In this document: positions 13,159 through 25,600 of the stretch, in pieces
Layout: each line of letters opens with the position of its first letter
How positions within the stretch are numbered: position 1 is the first letter of the stretch
DNA from: Dichetophora obliterata
Taxonomy: Eukaryota > Arthropoda > Insecta > Diptera > Sciomyzidae
Direction of reading: 5' to 3'
Length of the DNA stretch: 64,000 nt
NCBI GenBank assembly: GCA_963920525.1
Contig: OY986436.1
Location: 29,153,318-29,217,317, forward strand
The notes under the pieces: generated by a model
Databases searched by the model: none
What the model was told of the DNA's origin: nothing
What the model saw: only the letters and a program-made list of their open reading frames with translations
Made by a program: the position numbers and the translations under genes

Positions 13159-13253
13159 ATATGACGCGCTTAAAACATAAAGGAAACGTACCAGTACAGG
13201 TGTTGTTGTACTTGTACTGGTGCGTTTCCTTTTTGCTCTGAGCGCGTCATATA
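13159..13253. repeat. Inverted repeat (hairpin) of about 95 bp
   Basis: The left arm starts ATATGACGCGCT and includes AAAGGAAACGTACCAGTACA. The right arm is the reverse complement with a few mismatches (ends AGCGCGTCATAT). The loop is only about 15 nt. Such a near-perfect foldback is typical of a small MITE or hairpin repeat; no target duplication was identified. Confidence 0.7.
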
Positions 13254-14702
13254 AGGTGTGAATATTGAGGGCGAACATCAAAGATTTTATAAGAAGTATA
13301 ATAAGGGTTCTCATCTAAGCATGTAAACATGTATACCATTTAAACTTTTGATGAACGATAAAGTGTAAATAGCACAAATGTCGACAAAATGGCGGCTGCG
13401 ACAACATTATGACTTGAACATTATGAACATAGAAAAATAAATAAAATGTGTTCATACTTCAACTACTTTAAATATGTAATGATTAGCGCCAAAGCTATTT
13501 TCGTGGCCCTGATAAGTATTTTGTACAAATCGCCTCCGAATTTTCACGCACTTCACTTATTTCTGCGTATAAATCAGTGTAATACTCAAAACACAACCGA
13601 TTTTTTGTAGCAACATTCTCAAGTTTTTTGTCGAGCTGCAAATTGGTTCGAGTATCGTCAATGAAACAATAAATTAAGGTTTGCAAATTGACGAAACTGA
13701 TTTTCTTTTGTTCTCATTCGCAAAACAGCGACTTTTCAACTTTGGATATAAGAAAAAAAAAAACGCAGTCCGAAATGCATATACCATCTCTCTAATATTA
13801 CTATGGCCTTTAGCTGAAGGTCATGCTTTTCTTCTTTTTTGCTGTTTCCATTTTAACTATTCTGACAGTTCAACGTGCATTGTACATTTTTTACAAATTT
13901 TCTGTTCGGGTAGCCTTTCAGATTTTTTATTGTTTTCCTGGAGAATTTGTTTCTCCAGGAAAAAATTCTTATTGGCAAGTTTTTAATGAAATAACAAAAA
14001 AAAAATTCAAAATCCAACTTGTTGAATCTGTACTTGTTGTTCAAAGTGATCATAAAAGTTGAAAGTGTCGTCTTATCAATTGAAATTAAAAAAAAAATAA
14101 ATTGATTTCAGCAAAAGAAATGTTCAAACATTTCAACTTATTTGTTGGAAAATATTTTTGTAAGGGTAAATTTTTAGTTTTAACTTTTAAAGTTTTGGTA
14201 AGCTTGAAACTTAAGCCTGAATTTTGAATTGTTTAGCTCAAATGGAACTGGTAAAAAGTATAGATAATGTCACTTTTTCTGCTGTTAATTTTTATTTTGT
14301 CTGTTTGGAACAGTTGCGCAAGCTTTATCGATTTTTTGTTTTGCAAAATAAGTTAAAATAAACGATAAGTGCTCTTATATAAAACGGAATGGTTCTTTTC
14401 TGCAGTCGTTATATTGGCACCGAATTGTCTAGCATTTTCTGATAAACACAAAATATTTATAATTTTTTTTATCCTGCTGCTCGGTGTCTGTCACTCATCA
14501 ACCACAGCTATTCGTCAGAACTGAGGAATAAGCAAACGTTCTTGGAACTCTATTATGCTTGCTACAAAGGCTTAATTTTGATTTTATTGTACCAATTATA
14601 TCATTGTTTATTAGTTCCTTTGTTCGGGACATTGTTGACTGCACGTCTGTCTTTCTGTACGTCTAAGCGTCCATATGTTGGTTTCCTTATGTTTATTTGA
14701 CT

Positions 14703-14734
<32 letters not shown>

Positions 14735-17630
14735 CTTCCCTGTGATCTTTCACAGATGTTTGCATTTATTTTGTTATAATGACTGTCACGCGATGTGACC
14801 GTAAAGTATCTTCAAATCCCACAACAGAGACTCAGCGTTGAATGTTTCTGGCAGAGGCGGGCGAATGGGTGTGTTACAATGGACAAGAGTACAACAACAA
14901 TAGAAATAACTCCTTGAAATTCAATTAAAATATAATTACATCATCTTCTACACACTCAAACTGCTTTATTTTAGTGTATACGTTTAAGTTTTTGTGGTAG
15001 TTTGTCTTTTTGTTCTTTTTGGCAGGAATGTTTATTTTTCTTTTGCAGTATTTTAGATTTTTAGACATACAAATTGAACTTGAAACTTTCTTCATTCACT
15101 ACCAGTGCATCGCGTGCTTTTTTTTCTCTCCAGCTGAAGTTTTTCACAGTAGGTTTTCCATAGATAGATATTATCTATTAGCAAGATTATCGTTCTGTCT
15201 GGTTCTTCATATTAGTTGGTTTTCTTGCTTTACTCTGGGGATTGAAAAAATCTGATGTTTTTCACAATTTCACAGAAATTACATTCATTTCTGAAGTACT
15301 TTTTTCATGTAACGTTGTTGTTAGTTTCTTTTAGTTGTTATTGTATTTATTATTGTCATTGTTCTTCGCCTTACTCACATTCTATTTATCGTTATTTTAT
15401 AGCCCATTTAGCATCTAATCACTAAATTTCTATAAACTTCTTCTCGGTTTCGTGTTTCACTTATTCCTTAAGTCACCCCCAAAAACTACTTTCAACATTT
15501 TGAGAATTTGTTGTTTATGATCCCAAAGGATTCACTCATACCCAGTGATTAAAGACATGCTTTTGTTGTTTCAAAAGGCAAAGTGTGTGAAATTTCGGAT
15601 AATTGTTAGTTTAAGTAATTTTTTTCCTCTAATATGGAACACATTATTTATAGGCTGCTATTTGAAGTGGTTCTTCATGCCGCACAAAACTATAGATTTT
15701 AGTTATCTTTTCAAGGAAATCAATCATTACTTTTTTCGTTGCATTTCTGATGTACATACTCTTATTTATTTTAGTTAAATGCTTTAGTTCGCTGTTTCAA
15801 AATGATATAAGAAATAGTCGTTAAGAAATTTTCATTTGCACCTCAATTTACCGATAGTTTATACTATTAAAAATAACATACTAAAATTTTAAGTATGTAT
15901 CTTAAATACTTTTGGAGGTACAGACTTCTAGAGAGTAGCTGCTTATTGGAGTGAAAGGTATATTACGTGAGGGATCGTACCTGAATTATTGTCCGGGCTT
16001 AGTCGATCTATTGTGAATAATGAAAATAATTAAAGGGACGCTATTTTTGATCTTCAAGTACCCAGATATATACAAATAGCTTATTTCCTGAAGAATTTTT
16101 CGAACATTATTTCCAGAAACATATTTTTTTAAGTTCTACGCGCTGAAATTTTTAACGATTTACTTAGTGCAAGTATCGCCTGTGGTGGCGACAAAATGTC
16201 TGTAAAGCAGTGAACGATACTGAACACAAACGTAGCGTATGTTAAAGTACTGTAGCCAAGATTTGATAGACCCTATCATTAACTGTCTAGCACCTTGTTT
16301 ATTTATTTTATTTATAAATTTAAACTTGAACTAGTACATATGGAATTTTTTTCGTGGAAAACTGTATTTTTTATACAAAAACGTGTACGTATGTAATGTT
16401 ATGCTAAATGATGTTGTGACTTGTATTTTTTAGCATTAGCATCAGTTATAAGTTAAAATGTCCCTTCAAAAAAACCCCGTCTAAAGGCCAATTACAGATA
16501 AAAAACAAAAATAGCCACCTTGCACGCCTACTTTAAAAATTATCAGTAACTCCCAAATAAAGAAATCTTACCTTTGACATAAAAAACAGTTCATACTCTT
16601 TTGCCTTTTAAAAAATATTGCCATAAATTAATAAAAACAATACATTAAAAATAAATTTCATTTATTAAATGCATTTAATTCTATTTTGATAGCTTTTTCT
16701 TCGTGTAAGCATATTGAAATGAAATTGTTTAGTTTCTTGTTAATATTCATTAATACTCTCACAGTAAAAAATTTGAGGGTAAATTTTATCTTTTTTATAA
16801 CATTTGTATGGTATAAACTTTTTTTATTCCAAATAATTTATTATTTTAATCCCCCCCAATATTATAAAAATAATAAAACAATTACAATTTAAAAATTTTA
16901 TACGGATATCATGTGTAAATCAAAATATATTCTGGTTCGAAAGTATAAAATTCACCGAAATCGGGAAATTTAAAAATATAGTGGTTTCGATTGGTCTGAC
17001 GAGAAAAATGGTCTGGAAAAATGTATAAGATTTGATGGTATAACTTTTAAAACATTTTTGGTTTGGATTTATATGTATACCAAATAGTATAAAATTTATC
17101 CTCATATTTTTTACTGTGCTTATTTATTAAAAACTTAAATGCACTCTATAGACGGTTTCAGTATTTTTATTTCAAACTAACCTGATGCACCAACTTTTAC
17201 TTCTGCTGTATCTATGACCTTTGATGTATTTTAAAGTTACACAGGATACCGTTCACTTTTCAAAAGTTTTATATAAGAAATACTCTCTAACCCTATAGAG
17301 GTTATCATATTTTACACAAGTTATAGGTAATCTATTTTAGATCGACGTTGTCCTGTTTTAATTCTTCTTTCGAAAAGAGTTTAAGAGTTTACTTTTTCAG
17401 GTCCCCAAATTAAAGCCAGTCTTGCTCTCGAGCTGTATTGAATGTTTGATAAATATCTTATCATGTTTGAAAATAACTTTCTTGTCACTTTTATTTATCT
17501 TATTTTTTGTCATTCGGTTTATTTATAAAAATTTAAAAATAGTAAATAAATTCTAACTTCTTTCCTGAAAATTGTCAAATATTTATTTGACCCACAAAAA
17601 TGAAATGATTATCTCCAGACAGCACAACTA
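13254..17630. other. Gene-poor, AT-rich stretch upstream of CAP gene 1
   Basis: No frame here resembles a known protein. Seven perfect CTGT units form a microsatellite at 14701-14728. At 14373-14415 a TATATAAAA string lies about 30 nt before CTGCAGTCG, a weak resemblance to a fly TATA/initiator core promoter without a supporting gene. The string GTATCGCCTGTGGT near 16172 is shared with 5482. The rest holds nothing I can name. Confidence 0.5.
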
Positions 17631-18361
17631 ATGGGGACCAACGAGACAATTCAAATTAAAAAGATAGTATTTTCCGAAGCCGAAAAAGAATTCCATCAAG
17701 AGTGCTTGCAGGCCCATAACAAGTATCGGTCTAAACATGGAAGTCCACCGCTAGTGCTATGTGATCAGCTTTGCTCATATGCCACCAACTGGGCATATGT
17801 ATGAATTAAAAAACTGAATAAATAGAATAAAAATTTTATGTTAATTTTCCTTTTTTTTCATTCATTTCACAGGAATTGGCGGAACTCGACCAACTGGTTT
17901 ATAGTCCGACCAACAGCCTAGGTGAGAACCTCTACATGGCAGCAGGCATTCGCATAGATGGAACTTCACCAGTCAAAGCCTGGTATAACGAGGAGTCGGA
18001 CTATGACTATAAGAAGTCAAAATTTTCTCCATATACCGGACATTTTACCCAAGTTATCTGGAAAGCTAGTCGTGAGCTAGGTGTTGGCGTAGTTCGCACG
18101 TAAGCCGCATCTATTTGGACTTCATCAGTGAATGTTTATTATTTTTTTTTAATTTTCAGTGAAAAAAGTTATATTGTGGTTGCTTCTTATTATCCTGCTG
18201 GCAATGAAAAAGATGCATTTAAAGCAAATGTTTTGCCACTAAAAAATCTTAATAATCAAAATCAGGATTCGGATGGTTCGGATGGTAAAAACTGTTTAAT
18301 TTGTGCAGGAATTCTTCTTGCAACTGTTATCGTCGGTGCATGGATTATTTATAAGCTTTAA
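17631..18361 (+). CDS. CAP-domain protein with C-terminal membrane anchor (CAP gene 1)
   Basis: Three exons join in frame: 17631-17798, 17873-18099 (227 nt) and 18160-18361, giving 198 aa. Introns are GT..AG, 74 and 60 nt, phases 0 and 2. The protein has the CAP fold signatures HNKYRSKHGSPPL (about residues 20-32), LGENLYMA, VKAWYNE and GHFTQVIWK, then VVASYYPAGNEKDAF. There is no signal peptide, as in GAPR-1/GLIPR2. Of the four pocket residues of GAPR-1 it keeps both Glu (74 and 96) and the second His (113); the first His is Tyr66. The last 25 residues form a hydrophobic helix ending IIYKL, so it is probably tail-anchored. A variant ATTAAA signal lies near 18445. The start codon precedes the domain by about 20 residues. 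Its role is unknown; relatives bind lipids at Golgi-type membranes. Confidence 0.9.
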
Positions 18362-18565
18362 GAACTTATTAATTTTTTTTTTTTTTTTTGGTTTTCAAAT
18401 AATCAAGCAATAGTATTGGCCCTAAATTTATTATGTACATATAAATTAAAAACAAAGGATAACTAAATGTAAATATCTATTTTTTTTCATACGATGGAAT
18501 TTCGACAACTGACCAAACAAGTGCTGCATTCAAAGAAAGATAGCATTGCGTTTCTTGCTTTAGAT

Positions 18566-18695
18566 CAGTGATCGACGGCTTTGCCCTGAAAGCATTTCCC
18601 AACAAAGCTCTTTGAGGTTCACTTATGCATATTCCATGTAAAAACAAAAAGAGCTTTGGTGGAAAAAGCTTTCGGGGCAAAGCTGTCGATCACTG
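18566..18695. mobile_element. hAT-type MITE with 8-bp target duplication
   Basis: A 130-bp foldback begins CAGTGATCGACGGCTTTGCC and ends with the reverse complement of a near-identical string. Both sides carry the same eight bases CTTTAGAT (18558-18565 and 18696-18703). CAGTG termini with an 8-bp duplication are characteristic of hAT elements. No protein is encoded, so it must have been moved in trans. Confidence 0.88.
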
Positions 18696-18969
18696 CTTTA
18701 GATGTATTGCTGCAAATGTATGCACATGGAATTGTTGTGCCTATTATAAAAATCTCAGTTACAATGCACAATTGACAGCCGATTGCGAAAACTCGCCATA
18801 GCTTAAGATTTATGCTGTTTGTTTAGAAAAAATTCTCTGGAAATATCTTCGACTCAAAGTAAAAATAAAACCGCTTTTATTTGGGGATTTATATTAGAAG
18901 CTTAAAAGGCTTGATATTTTGATGACGTCACTTTTTTTGAAGGATTGACGTTGTAAGTGAAAACTTTTT

Positions 18970-19285
18970 GGCCCTTATAAGTTGCTTTCGATGTTCGATC
19001 TTCGCTGGTTATCGAACAACGTGTATTGAACGTTAAATTTTTATTATGAGCAGTGCAACCCTATCGAAATGTTCGTTGTGCATCGAATTTTCAGTCGAGT
19101 AGAATTTTGCTTTCGTAAGTATTACGATCAGCTGATATAAATATATTACCGTGAACAAACCAAATGAACGAAATTCACAATAGCGCTACTCTTTGTCGAT
19201 AGCACGTTATAATACCAAATGCTAATTCGTTCTATCAGGCCATTCGACTACAGTCGAAGATCGAGTGTGGCTCATAATAAGGGCC
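18970..19285. mobile_element. MITE with GGCCCTTATNA termini
   Basis: The left end GGCCCTTATAAGTTGC and the reverse complement of the right end GGCCCTTATTATGAGCC match, and both continue with a TCGATCTTCG block about 25 nt inside. The interior is rich in TTCGAT-type strings and has no coding potential. It is a non-autonomous element of about 316 bp; its superfamily is unclear because no clean target duplication was found. Confidence 0.65.
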
Positions 19286-19417
19286 TTTGTCATTATTTTT
19301 CATAAATAAAATAAAAAAATAACTTTTTATATTTTAGTAATTAAATGAAAAATTATAAACAGGAAGATAAACACACAACAATTTAAAAAATTGTATTTTA
19401 TTTATTCTACATTTCTG

Positions 19418-19656
19418 TGGTCACAAGGAATAATGACTTAACTCAAAATATCGTAAAAAAGCGATATGGAATTTACTTTATTGCCAATTTTTGGAAATAT
19501 GTAGATATCCATTTTTTGCCCAGAATTGATCATCACTTATGTCTGCACATATTTTGTTTGTAACGGTTCATATATTTTAAAAAATGAGTCGTAGTTCATG
19601 CAATTAAAATATCGTTCTTACGATACTTTGAGTTAAGTCGTTATTCCTTGTGATCA
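19418..19656. mobile_element. Foldback MITE with long inverted repeats
   Basis: The left arm contains TCACAAGGAATAATGACTTA followed by ACTCAAAATATCGTAA; the right arm is its reverse complement with about three mismatches. Arms are about 40 bp and the element about 240 bp. The outer bases form GTGRTCAC. No coding sequence is present. Confidence 0.75.
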
Positions 19657-19789
19657 CAAATTTGTTATATTTTTTATCATCAAAAATGTTCAGCGTAATA
19701 AGAAATAAAAAAAAAAATTTTAATTTTTAAAGTGTAAAATATCTTGGCAATTAGTTTTGCAGATGCTATGATGGTTTTATTTTTTTTTG

Positions 19790-20215
19790 TTGACGTCACA
19801 TTGTATTGGAATGAAACGTAGAGTGAATTTTAAAAATCAAAGCTGATGTGCAGAACTGCAAGTCATTATAGAATTTTTTTTTGGAAGCTTAAGTGATGTA
19901 GTCGTTTTTTAAAATCACTTTGTATGGCAGGTAGGCTTGGATTTAACTTGATTTCCTTAAATTTAATTGTCAGAGTTCATATTAAATATTAAAACTTTAT
20001 TCGGAAAATTCATGTCCATATTTTTATTCTTATTGAATTTAAAGTTTTTACCGTTTGGAAAAAATCACTTTGTATGGGAGGTAGGCGTAGTTTTCATTCG
20101 ATTTTATTAATTTTAGAACTTTATCTTTATTTTTGTAATATAAACTCGAAATTTATCTATTAAATTTCGAAAACTTTGTTATTTTGATGACGTCACTTTG
20201 TATCCTGGTCATACC
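19790..20215. repeat. Dispersed repeat with TGACGTCAC and CACTTTGTATGG motifs
   Basis: The strings TGACGTCAC and CACTTTGTATGGGAGGTAGG recur here (about 19792, 19915, 20065, 20187), with a further TGACGTCAC near 18923. The same strings recur downstream of CAP gene 2 (28704-29035). The stretch is non-coding and looks like the internally repetitive non-coding part of a transposon family. Confidence 0.55.
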
Positions 20216-20694
20216 AAGGATTTCGGCAAGGGCGTTCGTTATCAAGTATCTATTCGGTAGCTGGAGAAACTGTGAAACTGTGAAAACATTTCTATTTAAA
20301 CTCAGTGTGACACTCGGACCCATTTTGAATTCGAGTTCGATTTGCTTCTTTTATATTTTATCCGAGATGGGTTGCGTTTCGCATTCGAAACTGATCCGTT
20401 TTCGTATAAAGTTCCTCTCAAAACGCGGATCAATTTTTTCACTTTTCGGATGCATCTCGGAACGTTTTTATAAACGAACCCGTTTCGGAATCTTTTTTGT
20501 CGTTTGAAACGGACTTTTTTTTAAATAATTCGGATTAAAAACGGATAATAAGGTTTATGCTAGATTCAAAATATTTGTTTTTTTATTTTTTTTTTTTTTG
20601 TTATTTCTTTAGTTTTAGTAAAATTTATATCGCAAATATCTATGTAAATAAATTAATTCTAATCGTAGTTTTAATTAAAAGCTTAGCATTAGTA

Positions 20695-21816
20695 GGGGAA
20701 AGGGTTAAGTTGTGAACCATTACTTATTTTTTTTTTTTTTTCCTAATTTACATATCGCCAATCTTTCAACTGTAAAGTTTGTATTTTGTCATGACTCAGT
20801 TTTTTTAGTTAAACTAAGTGTACAGACATCAAACTGTACAGACTAAGTGTACGACTAAGTGTACAGACTGTGTACAAACTGCGTGTGACAGTTACAGACA
20901 TCGTGTTTAAAAATTGATTGCAAAAACTTTTTGATTTTTTTCAAAGAGCTATTCAAGTAAGTGAAGCTATTCCAAAAAGGTAAGTGTAATGTATATTTAT
21001 TTTTAGCGTTTAAATTCCATTTTACGATCAAATATTTGATTTAGTCCAAATATGATTGGTAGTGTCGTTGTGTCATGGCTAGGTTATATGGAAATGGTGT
21101 CATGGCTGGGTAGTAAACTATTGTGGTGATTAAACTCGATTAGTACTAGAACTGTGAAATAACGTCAAAAACACAAGTGTTTTCTGACTTTTGGATGAAA
21201 TTGGGCTATTTTAAGCAGCCGAACCAAAGAAATCACCGAAGAAGGCACAACCAGCGTCAACCAAGCGCCCCAAGGCAAAAGAACCATCAAAACCATCTGA
21301 TGAGGACATTGATTTTTGCACCATTTGTTTGGGGTTTTTGCCTAAATAACTAACCCCCAAAAACTTCATCGAAGGCCTGTTCACTTGATGTGCGCCAATA
21401 TGGGAACACGTTCATATTTCACATGCAAATATTGTGACACCGATTTGGATGAAGATGAAGAAATTACGTTTGAACACTTCCATTTATAAGTGGCGGTATT
21501 ATAACATGTTTTTCCTCTCGAAAAATAAAACCTCAACTTATTTTAAAATAATGGATGTTTTACTTCGTCTTTTTCGACTTTTATTGGGATGGCCAGATGG
21601 TGCGTAACACGGCCACTTTTTTGGATGAACCGAAAATCACTTCCTTAGAAAATCGGCCGTATAGAGGTAAATTTTAATCAAAACGACATCTTTCGCAACA
21701 TTAAAGTTGCGTTCTATATTCACTTTTCCAACAGTATCTTGAATTATTCGATATCTTTATTCTGTGACAAGTTAGAGCCCAAAAACAAGTCCTGGTTCAC
21801 AACCAGCCCCTTCCCT
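20695..21816 (+). mobile_element. Pogo-like element remnant with TA flanks
   Basis: The ends are imperfect inverted repeats: left GGGGAAAGGGTTAAGTTGTG then AACCATTACTT, right the reverse complement of AGGGAAGGGGCTGGTTGTGA then ACCAGGACTTG. A TA dinucleotide flanks each side, as expected for Tc1/mariner/pogo elements. Inside, only a C-terminal protein fragment remains (21215-21489), so most of the transposase has been deleted. The element is about 1.1 kb. Confidence 0.7.
21215..21489 (+). pseudogene. C-terminal zinc-finger fragment of pogo-like transposase
   Basis: The frame reads a Lys/Pro-rich tail (KKSPKKAQPAS), then DEDIDFCTICLGFLPK and a stop; after a frameshift it resumes HLMCANMGTRSYFTCKYCDT followed by DLDEDEE and a stop. 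The C-x2-C ... H-x2-C ... C-x2-C spacing is that of the PHD/RING-like finger found at the C terminus of several insect pogo-like transposases. The catalytic domain is absent. Confidence 0.6.
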
Positions 21817-22645
21817 TACACGTAGAACTAAGTTCTATTATAGTAAAAAATTTAGTTTCATTTAATTACAAATACCAAATGCAAGATTAGCTAACCAACG
21901 TAGTATAAAGACTTATTTTAAATTTATGTTAAAATAAAAAATCAAAATTTAAATACGATGGGAGTTAAAAACAAAAAAAACATTTTTGTGCATAATTTAA
22001 GAACTCTAACATATTTTTTAATCTGTTATATTTTAGTATGGCCTAATTGGTTTTTTATATATTATTGGCATGAAATAATAATGAATTTTATTGGTTATTA
22101 TTTTTCCTAGAAACATCCAAATAACAGCTATAAAGACAAAGCGTGCAAAATTGTCTCTTAGTACAAATGTTTTCGGAAATTATCTTGTAATTTTTGCCAT
22201 ATAATTTTTGCACTCAGCATTAGTACTTAAAATTTCTGACAAATAGTTCTATTTGCCTTGATATAAAGTCTCGTTTTCACTAGGTCAGTTTAAATCTCAA
22301 CAACCATTTGGCAATAACAACTTAAATAAGATCTTTATTTTACTTTTCAAATTGCTCTCTTGGACATGGACTTCAATGCATTTAAGCCTTTTTGCTTTAT
22401 TCGTCGAAATATCAACTTCTTTCTGTAAAACACTGTACTTGTCAGAGTATGCTCTTGATTTATTTTTATGTTTTATTTTCTTTCAGACAAAAAATAAGGT
22501 TAAAAACTTGAATCAATTTCGAAATCATTTGGAATCCATTACTTTTAAATATACTCAAAATCTGTTTTAAGAATTTTTGCGTTTCAAAATAATGTGCTGT
22601 AACTAAATCATACAATATGACATCATAAACTAGAGATCTGAATGC
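21817..22645. other. Intergenic DNA between pogo remnant and CAP gene 2
   Basis: No coding frame, inverted repeat or clear promoter was recognised. The sequence is AT-rich. It must hold the promoter of CAP gene 2 unless a 5' non-coding exon lies further upstream. Confidence 0.4.
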
Positions 22646-25600
22646 ATGCCGACTGACGTAAATAAATTCGAGCGTGAGTGCCTTGAGGCGCACAACACGT
22701 TTCGCGCACAGCATGGTTGTCCGCCGCTGCGGCTTAACAGCAAGCTTTCGGCGAGAGCTAGAAATTGGGCGGAGGTTTTGTGGATTACTCTACCAAAATT
22801 AAGTGTTCATTAAAGCTTTTATCATCTTGCAGAATCTTGCTAAAAGTAAAACATTGGAGAGCAGTACAGGTCACAACTTCGGCGAGAACCTATACATGGC
22901 CGAAGGCATACACGTTGATGGCGCACGACCAGTGAAGACCTGGTATGATGAAAATGAGGACTATGATTTTGAAGCAGCAAAATTCGTTCAAGGTGCGGCC
23001 CATTTTACGCAACTTATTTGGAAGACGACACAAGACTTGGGCGTTGGTGTAGCTACCAAGTGAGTAAAACAGATACAGCTGTAAATAATGCCAAACATTT
23101 CGAAAATTAATGAAATTTTTTGCTAGTAACAAAGTAACAGTTGTGGTAACAAATTATTTTAAACCTGGTAATGTACACGGACAGTTTAAAGAAAACGTGC
23201 CACGGAAAATAGATCAGAAAGAAACCATACTACTTCCATCAACAAGCGAAGGAAGTATTTCAATTACAACAAGTTTCTTGGTATTGAAAAAACAAAAAAC
23301 TAATGTGCCATCACAGAATGTGGGCTCAAGTAGAAGGAGTTCAAGGAGCGAAGGAAGTGTTTCAATCACATCAAGTTTCTTGGAACTGCAAAAGCAAACA
23401 GCTAATGTATTATCAAAGAATATGATGTCAAGTACAAGGACTTCAAGGAGTCATGATTGGTCGATTCCTATTGAAATGGTTTCAGCTGCAACTATCCCAA
23501 GAGTGTCAACTGTTAGCTATATTCCAATATCAAGTTCACAGTTGGTATTGCACATTTCCAGTGAAACATTGGAAGGCACTGATACCGGCAGTTTGGGGAA
23601 AGAAGAAACAAAAGAAGTGGATCTTAATACAACATCTAATGATATTCAGTCCTTGTCATTTCCTAATAACGAAGGTAAAAAGCATCGAAATAGTTCAAGC
23701 AGCAGGGTTTCGTTGTACCGAACAAATTCTAATATAATTATAGAAAACAGTTCAATGCAACAATCAAAAAAGCCAAGAGGAGTCATAGCTGTCAAGCAAG
23801 AGTTTAAATCGTTTGATGACCAAAACATTGAACATGGATCTACTAGTGCAGAACCCAGCCAGGATGAAACCGATATGCTATATGTATCATATTCTAACAT
23901 CGTTTTGGCAGGCCAAAATAAAAGTAGGCCGCAACCTGCCACTTCAACTATTAGACACGGAATTTCCAGACAGACACAATTGGCCTCGAAGAAAGAAGAT
24001 ACAGTACCTGCAGTGAAACCTGTCAAGGAAGAGCCAAGATCATCCACTGAACACGACAACAATTTACTATACACATCATTTTCTTATATCGTGCTAGAAA
24101 ATCAGAAGCCAACCACTTCACAGCCAAGCACAGCACCAACTACGTCTACTTTTGCCAGACAGGATGCTCCTTACAAAAGAGAACTAGGCAAAGCATTTTC
24201 AAAAGCTCCTAAGATTGGTGTTTACAAACGGGAGCAAAGTACAGGAGTGACAAATGCAACAATGCCAAGAGCTCAAATTGTTAAGCAAGGACAAATACCG
24301 ACAAAAAGCAACGAAACAGACAGAAATGAACGAACCAGTGCAAAAGAGAGAAAGTTTTTAAGCAAAACATCAACTAAAATTGTTGAAGAAGCGCAGGATC
24401 CTAGCTACAGAGAGCAATTCCAAAGGCAAAACTCAGTATCCCAAAAGGAGAAAAAACTTTTGCACAGGCAGGACTTAGTAAATGAGCAAGACACGTCAAG
24501 TGAAATTGAAGTCTCAAGTCAAGATGAAAACAGAGAAATAGCTGCTACAACATCTCTTAGAACTCAAACTCCCATAGAAGAACCAGGTACATCTAACGCC
24601 CTAGACATGGTGCATAAATCTACTAATGCCCATGAAAAAAACAGAGAAATATCAGCTGCAACAATGCTTAGCACTCAAACTCTTTTAAAAGAGCCAGGCC
24701 CATCAAGAGTGCCAGCCATATTACATAAAAGTACTTCCACTCACGAAACAGAAAGGAATCTGGGAAGTAGTGCAAACGAAAGGCAACTCTTAAATAAAAT
24801 AGTTTCTGATATCGTTGTAGGAAGCCAGGACCCAAAGAATGGGCAGCAATTACGCAGGCAGGAGCCAATATCACAAAAGGAGCAAAATCAACTTTCTCGA
24901 CAGGACTCAATAACCCAAAAGGATCGAGACAAATCCCATATAGCTGAAGTCTCAAAACAGGCGCCAAACAAAGAAAAGGCTGCTACTTCATCTCCTACAT
25001 CCCAAGCCTCAAGGGAAGAGCCAGGCCCATCAAGAGTGCCAGCCATAATACATAAAAGTACTTCCACCCACGAAACAGAAAGGCACCAGGGAAGCAGTGC
25101 GAACGATAAGAAACTCTTAAAAAGAAGAGTTTCTGATATAGTGGTAGGAAGACAGGAGCCAAAGAACAGAAAGAAATTACCCACACAGGATCCAGTATCA
25201 CAAAAGGAACAAAAGCAACTTTCTCGACAAAACTCAATAACCCAAAAGGATCGTAACAAATCCCATATAGCTGAAATCTCAAAACAGGCGCCAAGCAAAG
25301 AAAAGGCTGCTACTTCATCTCCTACATCTCAAACTACTAGGAAAGAGCCAGTCTCATCAAGAGTACCAGATATAGTACATAAAAGTACTTCCGCCCATGA
25401 AATAGAAATGTACCATGGAAGTATTGCAAACGATAGGAAACTTTTAAAAAGAAGAGTTTCTGATATCGTGGTAGGAAGCCAGGGGCCAAGAAACTGGCAG
25501 CAATTACGTAGACAAGATGCTATGTTGCAAAAAGTGCAAAAGAAAATTCCTCGACAAGATGAAAAACAGGAGCCAAACAAAGAAAAGGCGTCAACTTCAT

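Noticed and set aside
13495..13686. Minus-strand frame upstream of the hAT dimerisation domain as an earlier hAT exon
   Set aside because: It does not match the usual catalytic or insertion-domain blocks, and no clear splice connection was found.
20184..20507. Frame of 107 codons after a TGACGTCAC motif
   Set aside because: It has no motif, lies in a dispersed repeat region and has a composition like its non-coding surroundings.
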